Notes: a model not told the origin generated them from the letters alone. Positions 1 to 6,461 are shown, numbered from the stretch's first letter. The stretch is DNA of 6,835 nucleotides from Rhodanobacteraceae bacterium (GCA_025928735.1 JAICIW010000125.1:1-6835); one strand, 5' to 3'. Numbers and translations: made by a program.

Positions 1-542
1 TCGGTCTCGTCAGGCGACGGCGCATCGAAATACATGCGCGCGGTAAGTGCGCCGGCGATCAGCAGCGCGGTGTCGACCATCGACAGCTCCGACCTCCACA
101 CGCGCGCGCCGGTCTGCATGTCGAGAAAGTGGTAGTAGAAGCCCTTGAAGCCGGTTGCCAATGTTCCACCGCTCTGGTCGGAATCGCGGAAGAAGCGCAG
201 CGCTGCAAGGATGCGTCGCACGGCCTCCGGCCGTTCGACCCATCCGCGCGCCGCCGCCACCGACCAGGCGGTGAACGCAAAGCCGACCACCGCGATACTG
301 CACGGCGAATTCTCGCGTGACGTATCAGCCACCAAGCCGTTGTCGGGATGGGTATTGAGCGGAAAGTATTCGAACGCGGCGCGTGCAAGATTCTCAAGCA
401 ACGTCTCATCGGACCAACCGGCAATCGCGGTCACGGTTGATCCCCGGTCGCCGGAGCATGCAGCCGAGAGGTCGACGGGCGCCTCCGGCGAGCTGGTGAT
501 GCCGCGCATATGTCTTGCGGATTTGCGGTCCACGGTTCCCAT
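1..542 (-). CDS. Glycoamylase-like family protein, N-terminal part (C-terminus beyond window edge)
   Basis: The frame is open from the left edge, with codons ending at position 3, up to an ATG at 542. The translation resembles the glycoamylase-like family (PF10091 type): a start like LLENLARAAFEYF, then a conserved stretch with HPDNGLVADTSRENSP, SIAVVGFAFTAW, LAALRFFRDS, GFKGFYYHFLDMQTGARVW, and ELSMVDTALLIAGALTARMYF. Members are alpha-helical-barrel, glucoamylase-like proteins of about 400-450 residues, so roughly the first 180 are present here. The substrate is not known from sequence; a glucan or other oligosaccharide is the family inference. The start is uncertain. ATG 542 has a weak GAAG upstream, ATG 509 has little, and GTG 434 has GGGG about 7 bases upstream and lies just before the conserved domain. 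No signal peptide is evident from any of them, so this version would be cytosolic unless the start is misjudged. The family call is fairly sure, the start is not. Confidence 0.82.
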   Translation of the reverse strand, partial: MGTVDRKSARHMRGITSSPEAPVDLSAACSGDRGSTVTAIAGWSDETLLENLARAAFEYFPLNTHPDNGLVADTSRENSPCSIAVVGFAFTAWSVAAARGWVERPEAVRRILAALRFFRDSDQSGGTLATGFKGFYYHFLDMQTGARVWRSELSMVDTALLIAGALTARMYFDAPSPDET

Positions 543-607
543 GTCGTGACTTCGTCGACGGCTGGCGTCCAGCGACCGCGTTGATTTCCTCGCACCTGTT
601 TCCGTAA

Positions 608-871
608 CGCGATAGGCGGGTAGCGGACGCACTCCATTGCGGAGCAGCGTACATCGCCAGCAACGTCCGGCCCAGCGGCGGTCCACCCGCACCTTTTTTG
701 AAGCACTACTTCTGCTCGATCTGCGGCATTCATGCGCATCACCAAAGGCGATCCAATCCATCGCAGTACGGGTACAACGTCGGCTGCCTCGAAGGCGTCA
801 ATCCATTCGACATCACGGCGGTTCCCACCGATGATGGCGTCAACCATCCAGCGGACCGCAAAGCGATCTGA
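608..871 (+). pseudogene. Remnant of a GFA/DUF636 (CENP-V/GFA domain) zinc enzyme
   Basis: From about 692 this frame reads like the C-terminal half of GFA-family proteins (glutathione-dependent formaldehyde-activating enzyme and relatives). It has FLKHYFCSICGIHAHHQ with the CxxC zinc ligands, then SQYGYNVGCLEGVNPFDI and DDGVNHPADRKAI, ending at TGA 869-871. A normal member is about 115-140 residues and begins with a CxCG motif, followed by a CxCSxC motif. Here an LHCGA at 632-646 may be the damaged first motif, with its first Cys replaced by Leu. The middle section containing CxCSxC is absent, and only about 15 codons separate LHCGA from FLKHYFC. No ATG or GTG occurs between the upstream stop (605-607) and the conserved part. 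The frame is best read as a decayed gene with an internal deletion and no start. The family match of the 3' half is strong; the identity of the 5' part is an inference. Confidence 0.7.
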
Positions 872-1416
872 TTGCTCCTGCAAACGCGCTGCGCAGCTGA
901 AACTTTTGGTCGGCTTCACTTCCATGACGCCGTCGTGAAATCGAACTGGCAGCATTTGTTCGGGTAATTATTCGCGCCCATGTATTGGGCTTGGCTTCTG
1001 CCGTAGCCGGAAGATTAGCCATCAAGTGGGCGCCATCGCTGCTCGAAATGATCGCTCGGCAACAGCGCAGCAGCAGTGCTGCCTTCGTCGCCCTCTCCCG
1101 CGACACCGTGGCGTGCCCCGCGAGCGGACAACGCGGCGAAACCTGAATCGAAACCGCGTTTGAATGCTGGAAATGCTCCGTACGACGAGCGGTTGTGATC
1201 TACTCGCATCGGGCTCTCCTGCGCGCACGTAGCCGACAGGATTGCCGGCGAATGGAAGCCCAGTGGCATGGATGAGCACACCGATTTCATTTTGTTCAGG
1301 CCACATTGGCTCGATCCGCAGGTCCCGGTTGCGAGCATCGCCACCGCCGGCATTGTCCAGTGGCACTGTTCGCGCTGTCTGCCGCCAAGTCCATCGGGAA
1401 CCCTTGGAAGTGCCAG
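872..1416. other. 545-base stretch without a convincing intact gene
   Basis: No gene with a credible start, ribosome site and codon bias is visible between the GFA remnant and the transporter. Two stretches look mildly protein-like. On the plus strand, 928-1146 is open for 72 codons and begins REIELAAFVRVIIRAHVLGL, but it has no start codon near its beginning and uses more A/T-ending codons than the neighbours. On the minus strand, a frame from ATG 1366 to about 1187 contains RIEPMWPEQNEIGVLIHATG and then LPFAGNPVGYVRAGEPD. I recognise neither. A 58-codon plus-strand frame from ATG 1268 is also open but has no supporting feature. The right end must carry the leader and any promoter of the transporter, but I see no clear -35/-10 pair. 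Together with the GFA remnant this looks like decaying or rearranged sequence. Confidence 0.5.
1406..1410 (+). promoter_or_regulatory. Ribosome binding site GGAAG of the AI-2E family transporter
   Basis: GGAAG lies 6 bases before ATG 1417, a good spacing. The next in-frame ATG (1441) has no comparable motif, so this site decides the start in favour of 1417. Confidence 0.6.
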
Positions 1417-2610
1417 ATGGCCAGCGCGGATCGCTCGTCGATGACCCGGCCCGAGCTCGCCAAGCGCGCGGCCATCGTGGCCGTGATCGCGGTGCTGATC
1501 GCGGGGGTGGCCGCGTTTGCCTGGGTGGTCAGCCAGGCATTGCTGGTGCTGTTCGTCGCAATCCTGTTTGCGGTCCTGCTGGATGGCATGACCCGGCTGG
1601 CGATGCGCTGGCTGCATCTGCCCCGTCCGTTGGCATTGACGCTCGCCATTCTGGTCATCATCGCGTGCATCGGCGGCATTTTCGCCTTCGGCGGTCTGCG
1701 TGTCGCGAGCGAGGCGCCCGCGTTGCGCAGCAGCCTGCAGAAGTCGGTCCAACGCATCCAACACGAGCTGCGCGGCATGGACGTCGAGCACAAGCTGCAC
1801 GACGTCGGTATCGACTCGGGCAAGGCCGGTTCCGGACCACTGTCGAAGGGCGCGGCCCCGGTTTTTTCCGCCATCTTCAGCCATGTCCAAAGCTATCTCT
1901 CGAATTCGGTCGAGATGGTGGCCGATCTGTTCATCGTCATCGTTGCCGGCATCTACTTCGCCGCGAACCCGCGTTTCTACGTCGACACATTCCTCAAGCT
2001 GATGCCCCAGCACCGACGCGAACGCCTCGCCGTGGTCGCGCGGGAAGTGGGTCACGGATTGCGGCGCTGGCTGCTCGGTGTTTTCATTTCCATGCTCGCC
2101 GTGGGCATCGCGACGGGCATCGGCCTGACGTTGCTGCACGTCCCGCTGGCCGGATTGCTCGCGATCATCGCCACCGTCCTGACTTTCATTCCTTACATCG
2201 GCACGATCATCTCGATGGTGCCCGCGCTGCTCGTCGCGCTGCTGGTCAGTCCGATCACCGTCCTGTATGTACTGTTGCTTTACCTTTTCGCCCACGCGCT
2301 GGAAGGCTATCTGGTCACGCCGCTGGTCCAGTCGCGGACGGTGCGGCTGGCGCCCGGCTGGCTGATCCTGTCCGAGTTGGTCGGCGGTCTGGCTGCCGGT
2401 GTATTCGGGGTGCTGATTGCGGCGCCGCTGCTGGTGACGATCACAATCGCCATGCAGTTGCTCTACGTGGAGGACGTGCTGGGCGACAGCACGCGCACCC
2501 TGGGCGAATCCAGCGAGAAGTTCCGGATGCGCCGGCTTGTTGCGGTGCTCCGTGAGCGCGCCCGGCGGCGCCACGGTGGTGATCCTGGAAAAGAGGACGG
2601 GGGCAATTGA
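1417..2610 (+). CDS. AI-2E family transporter (PF01594-type integral membrane permease)
   Basis: The 397-residue protein has the typical length and layout of the AI-2E transporter family (TqsA/PerM/YdiK-like). Two N-terminal hydrophobic segments (about 18-55) and another (about 71-94) are followed by a polar, mainly helical region (about 95-165). A membrane segment follows with the family signature DLFIVIVAGIYFAANPRFY (170-188). A C-terminal block of membrane helices (about 215-350) contains the conserved FIPYIGTIIS (257-266) and the late motif GGLAAGVFGVLIAAPLL (323-339). The C-terminus is basic and cytosolic. Members sit in the inner membrane and export or exchange small solutes. The AI-2 role was shown for only some of them, and others act in Na+/H+ or indole-related transport, so the substrate cannot be named. 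ATG 1417 is chosen for the GGAAG 6 bases upstream; ATG 1441 is the alternative. The gene appears monocistronic, and its codon use matches the strong genes of the window. Confidence 0.93.
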   Translation: MASADRSSMTRPELAKRAAIVAVIAVLIAGVAAFAWVVSQALLVLFVAILFAVLLDGMTRLAMRWLHLPRPLALTLAILVIIACIGGIFAFGGLRVASEAPALRSSLQKSVQRIQHELRGMDVEHKLHDVGIDSGKAGSGPLSKGAAPVFSAIFSHVQSYLSNSVEMVADLFIVIVAGIYFAANPRFYVDTFLKLMPQHRRERLAVVAREVGHGLRRWLLGVFISMLAVGIATGIGLTLLHVPLAGLLAIIATVLTFIPYIGTIISMVPALLVALLVSPITVLYVLLLYLFAHALEGYLVTPLVQSRTVRLAPGWLILSELVGGLAAGVFGVLIAAPLLVTITIAMQLLYVEDVLGDSTRTLGESSEKFRMRRLVAVLRERARRRHGGDPGKEDGGN

Positions 2611-2715
2611 GCAGGGCCGATGCCAGACACGGAAACCAGTCGTCGATCGCAGTACCGATTCCGGCGAACGACACCAGCCGTCAAGAATCACTCATGGATC
2701 TCGGAGCTCATGTCG

Positions 2716-2907
2716 ATGCCTCAGCGTGGCTGCCGGCGCATGACCAAACAGACGTACGCGTCCTTGCGGCAGTTGGATTATCCCGGCTTCTGGCTGTGCT
2801 GGCTGCTGGCGCTTGCCATGATCGTCGAAGCGCAGTTGCTGAGCCGTCCGATGTCACGGGACTCCGCCGCTGGATGTGCTGGCGCGGTGGCGCGCTGGCT
2901 GGTGTGA
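2716..2907 (+). CDS. Possible small single-span membrane protein, unrecognised
   Basis: A 63-codon frame from ATG 2716, with GGAG 9 bases upstream, contains one hydrophobic segment, YPGFWLCWLLALAMIVEAQL (residues about 23-42), after a basic N-terminus (RGCRRMTK). This would fit a one-helix inner-membrane peptide. ATG 2740 is an alternative start and gives 55 residues. Against it, another frame over the same bases (from ATG 2693, ending at 2930) is also open, no family is recognised, and the stop lies only 6 bases from the convergent end of the kinase gene. It could be a chance ORF in the transporter's 3' region. It lies about 105 bases after the transporter stop. No terminator hairpin with a T-run is visible between 2611 and 2913. 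Confidence 0.3.
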   Translation: MPQRGCRRMTKQTYASLRQLDYPGFWLCWLLALAMIVEAQLLSRPMSRDSAAGCAGAVARWLV

Positions 2908-2913
2908 TCGCCT

Positions 2914-4566
2914 TCAAGTCTCTGTCGTAGCCGCGGGCCCGCTCAACGGCAAATGGACGATGAACTGACTGCCGCATTGCTTGCCGGCGCTGGTGGCGCT
3001 GACGGTGCCCCCGTGGGCCCGCACCAGATCGCGCACCACCGCGAGACCGATGCCCAGGCCGCCGTTGGACAAGGCGCGGTCGTGCGCATCCTGCACGAAC
3101 ATGTCGAAGATGGTCTCCAGCGCCTCGGGCGCGATGCCCACGCCATTGTCGGCGACAGTGATGGTGACGGTCGGTTCCTGGACCTCCATCGCCACGGAAA
3201 TCGAACCGCCTTCTCCGGTGTATTTCGAGGCATTGTCCAGCAGGTTGCTGACGATCTGCCTCAGCCGCACGGGATCGCCGCGCAGGCTCACGGGGCCGGT
3301 CGGTAATGCCAGGGTGAGCTGTTGCTGCCTGCCCTCGATCAGCGGACGGCAGGTTTCCGCCGTCTGCGCGACGATTTCGCGCAGGTCGGCCTGATCCAGT
3401 TCCAGCCGCAGCTTGCCGGTGCTGACGCGCGAGCCCTCGAGCAGGTCATCGATCAGCCGCGCCATGTGCTTGACCTCGGTTTCAACGATCGCGCCCAAGC
3501 GCGTCAGCGCCTCCCCTGCCGGCCGAGCGCCGCCGGTCAGCATGCCGGCGGCGAGCCGGATCGGCGCCAGTGGATTGCGCAGTTCATGCGCCACCAGCCC
3601 CATGAAGCGGATCTGCTGGCTGTGCGCTTCCGTGGCCTGCGCAGCCGACGCCTGTGCGCCCAAGGCGGAAACCACCAACTGCTCATTGGCGCGGCGCAGG
3701 TCGGAACGTTCCGAAGCGCCCGCGGAGTTGTTTGCCGGCGGCGGCCGCCATTCATGGCTCTTCGGCAGCATTGCGAGTTCGCCTGCAATGGAATCGGCAT
3801 AGAACTCGAAGCCACCATGCGAACGCCGCTTGGAGTGATACATGGCGATGTCGGCGCGCTTCGTGAGCACCTCGGCGTCGGTGCCGTCCTGCGGATATAC
3901 CGCGATGCCGAGGCTCGCGGTCAATTGCAATGCATGGCTGTCGATCCGTGCCGGTGCCGCCACCGCTGCCAGCAGCTTGGCGGCAATCAGCGCCGCGTCC
4001 GCGGCGTGGGCGATCTGCGGCAGCAGGATCAGGAACTCGTCGCCGCCCTGCCGGCTGACCGTATCCGATTCGCGCACCGTGGCGACCAGGCGCTCGGCCA
4101 CCAGTTGCAACATCGCGTCGCCATTGGCGTGGCCGAGCGCGTCATTGATTGCCTTGAAATCATCCAGGTCGAGAAACAGCAGCGCCAGTTGCGTGCCCTG
4201 CCGGCGGGCGGCGGCAATCGCGGTGTCCAGCCGGTCGCGCATCAGCGCGCGGTTGGGCGTACCGGTGAGCGGATCGTGCTGGGTCGCGCTGGTGAGTTCG
4301 CCGAGACTGCTGACCGCCGTCGCGGCGATGGCATCAGCCTTCAGGACTGCCAATACCAGATTCTCATTGGCTTTCCGCAACTCGTTCACGCGGGCCGCGC
4401 CCAGGTCTTTCTGGACGTCCACCAAATCCTGTCGCAGCTTGGCAAGATGCGCGCGCAGCGCATCCGCCTGCGCGTCGAGCGCGACAAGCGTCTCCGTCGC
4501 AGCGGCGACCTTGCGCTGCTGGTCTGACTCGCTCACGGCGATACCCGCACCCGGCGATGCGGCCAT
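2914..4566 (-). CDS. Soluble GGDEF (diguanylate cyclase)-histidine kinase fusion
   Basis: The 550-residue protein has no membrane segment and should act in the cytosol. Residues 15-95 are coiled coil. A GGDEF domain follows (about 96-260): DPLTGTPNR (98-106), DLDDFKAINDALGHANGD (133-150), RESD (165-168, inhibitory I-site RxxD) and GGDEF (174-178), spaced RxxD-x5-GGDEF as in active diguanylate cyclases. After a low-complexity linker and a second coiled coil (288-318) comes a HisKA domain with AHELRNPL, where H327 is the likely phospho-acceptor. The HATPase_c domain has an N box (NLLDNASKYT, 441-450), G1 (DNGVGI, 473-478) and G2 (GLGIGLAV, 503-510). All key residues are present, so both c-di-GMP synthesis and autophosphorylation are plausible. 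There is no receiver domain, and no partner regulator is in the window. ATG 4566 lies 18 bases after the KaiC-like gene but lacks a clear ribosome site; GTG 4536 (VSESDQQ) is an alternative. It is the last gene of the three-gene unit. Domain calls are secure; the signalling partner is unknown. Confidence 0.95.
   Translation of the reverse strand: MAASPGAGIAVSESDQQRKVAAATETLVALDAQADALRAHLAKLRQDLVDVQKDLGAARVNELRKANENLVLAVLKADAIAATAVSSLGELTSATQHDPLTGTPNRALMRDRLDTAIAAARRQGTQLALLFLDLDDFKAINDALGHANGDAMLQLVAERLVATVRESDTVSRQGGDEFLILLPQIAHAADAALIAAKLLAAVAAPARIDSHALQLTASLGIAVYPQDGTDAEVLTKRADIAMYHSKRRSHGGFEFYADSIAGELAMLPKSHEWRPPPANNSAGASERSDLRRANEQLVVSALGAQASAAQATEAHSQQIRFMGLVAHELRNPLAPIRLAAGMLTGGARPAGEALTRLGAIVETEVKHMARLIDDLLEGSRVSTGKLRLELDQADLREIVAQTAETCRPLIEGRQQQLTLALPTGPVSLRGDPVRLRQIVSNLLDNASKYTGEGGSISVAMEVQEPTVTITVADNGVGIAPEALETIFDMFVQDAHDRALSNGGLGIGLAVVRDLVRAHGGTVSATSAGKQCGSQFIVHLPLSGPAATTET
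3634..3699 (-). repeat. Linker repeat copy 2 (before HisKA domain)
   Basis: Residues 290-311, starting LRRANEQLVVSAL, lead into the HisKA domain. The LRxANEQLV type of linker is commonly found just before the HELRNPL box in soluble kinases of this class, so this is probably the original copy and the one before GGDEF a duplicate. Confidence 0.7.
4315..4380 (-). repeat. Linker repeat copy 1 (before GGDEF domain)
   Basis: Residues 63-84 of the fusion kinase, starting LRKANENLVLAVL, match residues 290-311. Thirteen of 22 positions are identical and most others are conservative. The copy forms the coiled coil that leads into the GGDEF domain. Confidence 0.7.
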
Positions 4567-4584
4567 CTAGGGGAGCGCGCGTGC

Positions 4585-6066
4585 TCAGTCATCGCGGGGG
4601 CCATGGTCGTCGTTCGCGACCTCCGGGCGAAGGGTCGGGCGGCCGCCGAGCAGGCCTTCCTGGTCCACCAGCATGTCGCCGATGTGGATGCCGTCGTCGT
4701 CGATGTGGTAAAGCCGCAGCTCGTTGGAGTGCATGCTCGCGCGCACCTTCACTACCGCCATCATCCGTTGCAGACGGGAATCGAGCTCGATGTAGCGCTG
4801 CACGATGATCGCGTCGGTCATGAACGCGTTGCCGTACGGGCTGAAGCGCAACTCGTCGTAGCGGTCTTCCAGTTCCGAGGTCATCAGCACCGTTACGCCG
4901 GTGGCGGCCAGCGCCGACACCATCCGCGACAACGCTTCGCGGAAGGTATCGCGGAAGGTCGGCGCAAGCAGCACCTCGAATCCCGAAAGCGAATCGAGCA
5001 CCACGCGGGTGGCCTTGCGGCGTTTGATTTCGGTGATCAACAGCATCGAGATTTCGTCCACCGACAGCGTGGCTGCCTGGGTGTCAATGACGCTGATTTT
5101 GCCGCTTTCGATCAGATCGGCCAGCAGTTTGCCGCGCGAGCGGTTGGGCCGCTGCTCGAAAGCGGCAATGATGCCGATCTCGCCGTTGCGCGCGCCTTCG
5201 GCCAGAAATTCACCCGCCAGGATGCTCTTGCCCGAACCGGTCGGCCCGGCGATCAACAGCGAATATCCGCTGGGCAAGCCCCCGCCCAGCATTTCGTCCA
5301 GCCTGGGATTGCCCAGGGACACCCGATGCTCCAGCGGTTCTTGCGAGCCACTGGTGTCGGGATCCGCGAGTCCGGGCGGCGCGAATATATTGATACCGGC
5401 GTTGCTGATCCGGAACGAATGCAGCCCCGGCGAAGTCGGCTGCCCGCGCATCTTCATGATCTCGATTTTGCGCACCACGGAGTTGTCCTGCGTGCTCTGG
5501 CGCATCCAGATCAGCCCGTCGGCAACAGTGAAGATCGGACTCGGGTCGCGTTCGTGAAAATATTCGCCGACCAGAAAAGTGGTGGCCTGCCAACTGGTCA
5601 TCAGCATGCCCAACTGTTGCACGAACTGCTGCAGGCTGATGAACGCATGGCCGTTGCCTTGCGCGGCGAGAATCACCGAGCGGAACGAGTCCACGAACAC
5701 CAGCCCTGGTGCGTGCGCTTTCACCTCGGCGACGATCCGCTCCAACACCTTGCCGAGATCGCCGGTGACGGTGTCGTCGGCCAGATTGATGAAGCGGATG
5801 GCGTGGTTGATCTTCTCGCTGTCGAAGAATTCGAACTGCTGCTGGTAGCGCAGCATCTTCAACGGCGGCTCGCCCAGCACCGTGAAGTACAGCGCAGGGC
5901 GCTCGGGCGTGGCCAGCGCGAACATCAACTGGTGCGCCAGCGTGGTCTTGCCGCTGCCGGGCGGCCCGGCAAGGATATTGAACGAGAACTCGGGCAGGCC
6001 GCCGCCAAGCACCTCGTCCAGCCCCGGGACACTGGTTTGCAGGCGATTGATGGTTGCTTTGCTCAT
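4585..6066 (-). CDS. KaiC-like two-domain ATPase without the KaiC phosphorylation pair
   Basis: The 493-residue protein has the double RecA/KaiC-domain (CI-CII) layout of KaiC, which is about 519 residues in cyanobacteria. CI covers about 5-235: Walker A GPPGSGKT (34-41), Walker B GLVFVDS (121-127) and KMRG (205-208). CII covers about 245-470: GPTGSGKS (274-281), VVLDSLS (355-361) and KVRAS (440-444) where KaiC has KMRGS. Both domains begin with the GLDEVLGGGLP / RLDEMLGGGLP signature. By motif alignment, the catalytic Glu pair is Gly-Glu in CI (65-66) and Glu-Gln in CII (304-305). The KaiC Ser431-Thr432 pair aligns with Ala414-Phe415, just before MTDAIIVQRYIE. ATP binding and some hydrolysis are likely; classical autophosphorylation is not. 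ATG 6066 overlaps the upstream stop by 4 bases (ATGA), with AGGA about 9 bases before it, suggesting coupled translation. KaiA and KaiB are absent nearby. It probably acts with the neighbouring kinase and small protein in the cytosol. The family is certain, the role is inferred. Confidence 0.94.
   Translation of the reverse strand: MSKATINRLQTSVPGLDEVLGGGLPEFSFNILAGPPGSGKTTLAHQLMFALATPERPALYFTVLGEPPLKMLRYQQQFEFFDSEKINHAIRFINLADDTVTGDLGKVLERIVAEVKAHAPGLVFVDSFRSVILAAQGNGHAFISLQQFVQQLGMLMTSWQATTFLVGEYFHERDPSPIFTVADGLIWMRQSTQDNSVVRKIEIMKMRGQPTSPGLHSFRISNAGINIFAPPGLADPDTSGSQEPLEHRVSLGNPRLDEMLGGGLPSGYSLLIAGPTGSGKSILAGEFLAEGARNGEIGIIAAFEQRPNRSRGKLLADLIESGKISVIDTQAATLSVDEISMLLITEIKRRKATRVVLDSLSGFEVLLAPTFRDTFREALSRMVSALAATGVTVLMTSELEDRYDELRFSPYGNAFMTDAIIVQRYIELDSRLQRMMAVVKVRASMHSNELRLYHIDDDGIHIGDMLVDQEGLLGGRPTLRPEVANDDHGPRDD
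6063..6066 (-). promoter_or_regulatory. ATGA stop-start overlap coupling the small gene to the KaiC-like gene
   Basis: The TGA of the upstream gene (6063-6065) and the ATG of the KaiC-like gene (6064-6066) share bases. This is the usual arrangement for translational coupling and supports one operon. Confidence 0.8.
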
Positions 6067-6461
6067 GACGAGGTGTCCTGTGCGGCTTCGCCGCTAGAAG
6101 GGTTGTTGTCCCGGACGGAACGCAGCAACCGCTCGGTGAGCTCGGCGCCGATGAGGCTTGTCAACAAATCCAGAAAGGTCTTGAGCAACGCAGCCTGCAC
6201 GGTCGCCGCGGCATCTGCGCTGGATTGTTGCGTCATGGTCTGGCGCAGCGGGGCGTAATCGCCCGGCGCGATTTCGACGTCAACCAGTGCGGTCAGCGCG
6301 GGTTGATCCGCCCCTGCCAGATACAGGCTGCGCTTGAACAGCGCTGCCATGCCCGCCCGGCCGATGATCGGCGACAGTGCGTCATCGATCTTGCGCCAGG
6401 TCGCGACCGCAAGATCCGCCGTCTGTGCGCAATCTATTGCTTCGCCTGGTTGTGCAGCCAT
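6063..6461 (-). CDS. Small helical protein of unknown function, first gene of the KaiC-like unit
   Basis: The 132-residue protein has no recognised family, signal peptide or membrane span. Residues about 15-50 contain AVATWRKIDDALSPIIGRAG followed by MAALFKRSLYLAG. Residues about 83-115 form a second amphipathic helical region with TFLDLLTSLIGAELTERLL. The tail (118-132) is polar and probably disordered. The composition suggests an all-helical cytosolic protein that may dimerise or bind a partner. No catalytic motif is visible. Codon bias and the ATGA overlap with the KaiC-like gene support it as real. ATG 6461 is the only start: the upstream in-frame stretch has a stop and no other ATG. No clear Shine-Dalgarno motif precedes it. 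It stands where a KaiB or other KaiC regulator might be expected, but it shows no thioredoxin-like KaiB pattern. Its role as a regulator or adaptor of the KaiC-like protein is a guess from context. Confidence 0.85.
   Translation of the reverse strand: MAAQPGEAIDCAQTADLAVATWRKIDDALSPIIGRAGMAALFKRSLYLAGADQPALTALVDVEIAPGDYAPLRQTMTQQSSADAAATVQAALLKTFLDLLTSLIGAELTERLLRSVRDNNPSSGEAAQDTSS

Noticed and set aside
145..549. 134-codon plus-strand ORF
   Set aside because: Ser/Arg/Thr-rich shadow of the glycoamylase-like gene, whose minus-strand frame shows family motifs.
431..955. 174-codon minus-strand ORF
   Set aside because: It lies opposite the GFA remnant and overlaps the start of the glycoamylase-like gene in another frame. 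Its protein-like look comes from being antisense to the GFA codons.
1015..2691. 558-codon minus-strand ORF opposite the AI-2E transporter
   Set aside because: The translation is Gln/Arg/His/Asp-rich and low in complexity, as expected for the antisense of a GC-rich membrane-protein gene. The plus strand has clear family motifs.
2933..2942. Perfect 10-base palindrome GCGGGCCCGC near the kinase stop, considered as a terminator
   Set aside because: It lies inside the last kinase codons, has no loop and no following T-run, and is common in GC-rich DNA.
3322..4527. 401-codon plus-strand ORF opposite the GGDEF-kinase
   Set aside because: Antisense shadow; the minus strand carries intact GGDEF, HisKA and HATPase motifs.
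4603..6258. 551-codon plus-strand ORF opposite the KaiC-like gene
   Set aside because: It is the mirror of a well-supported gene, with His/Val/Asp-rich antisense composition and no domain.
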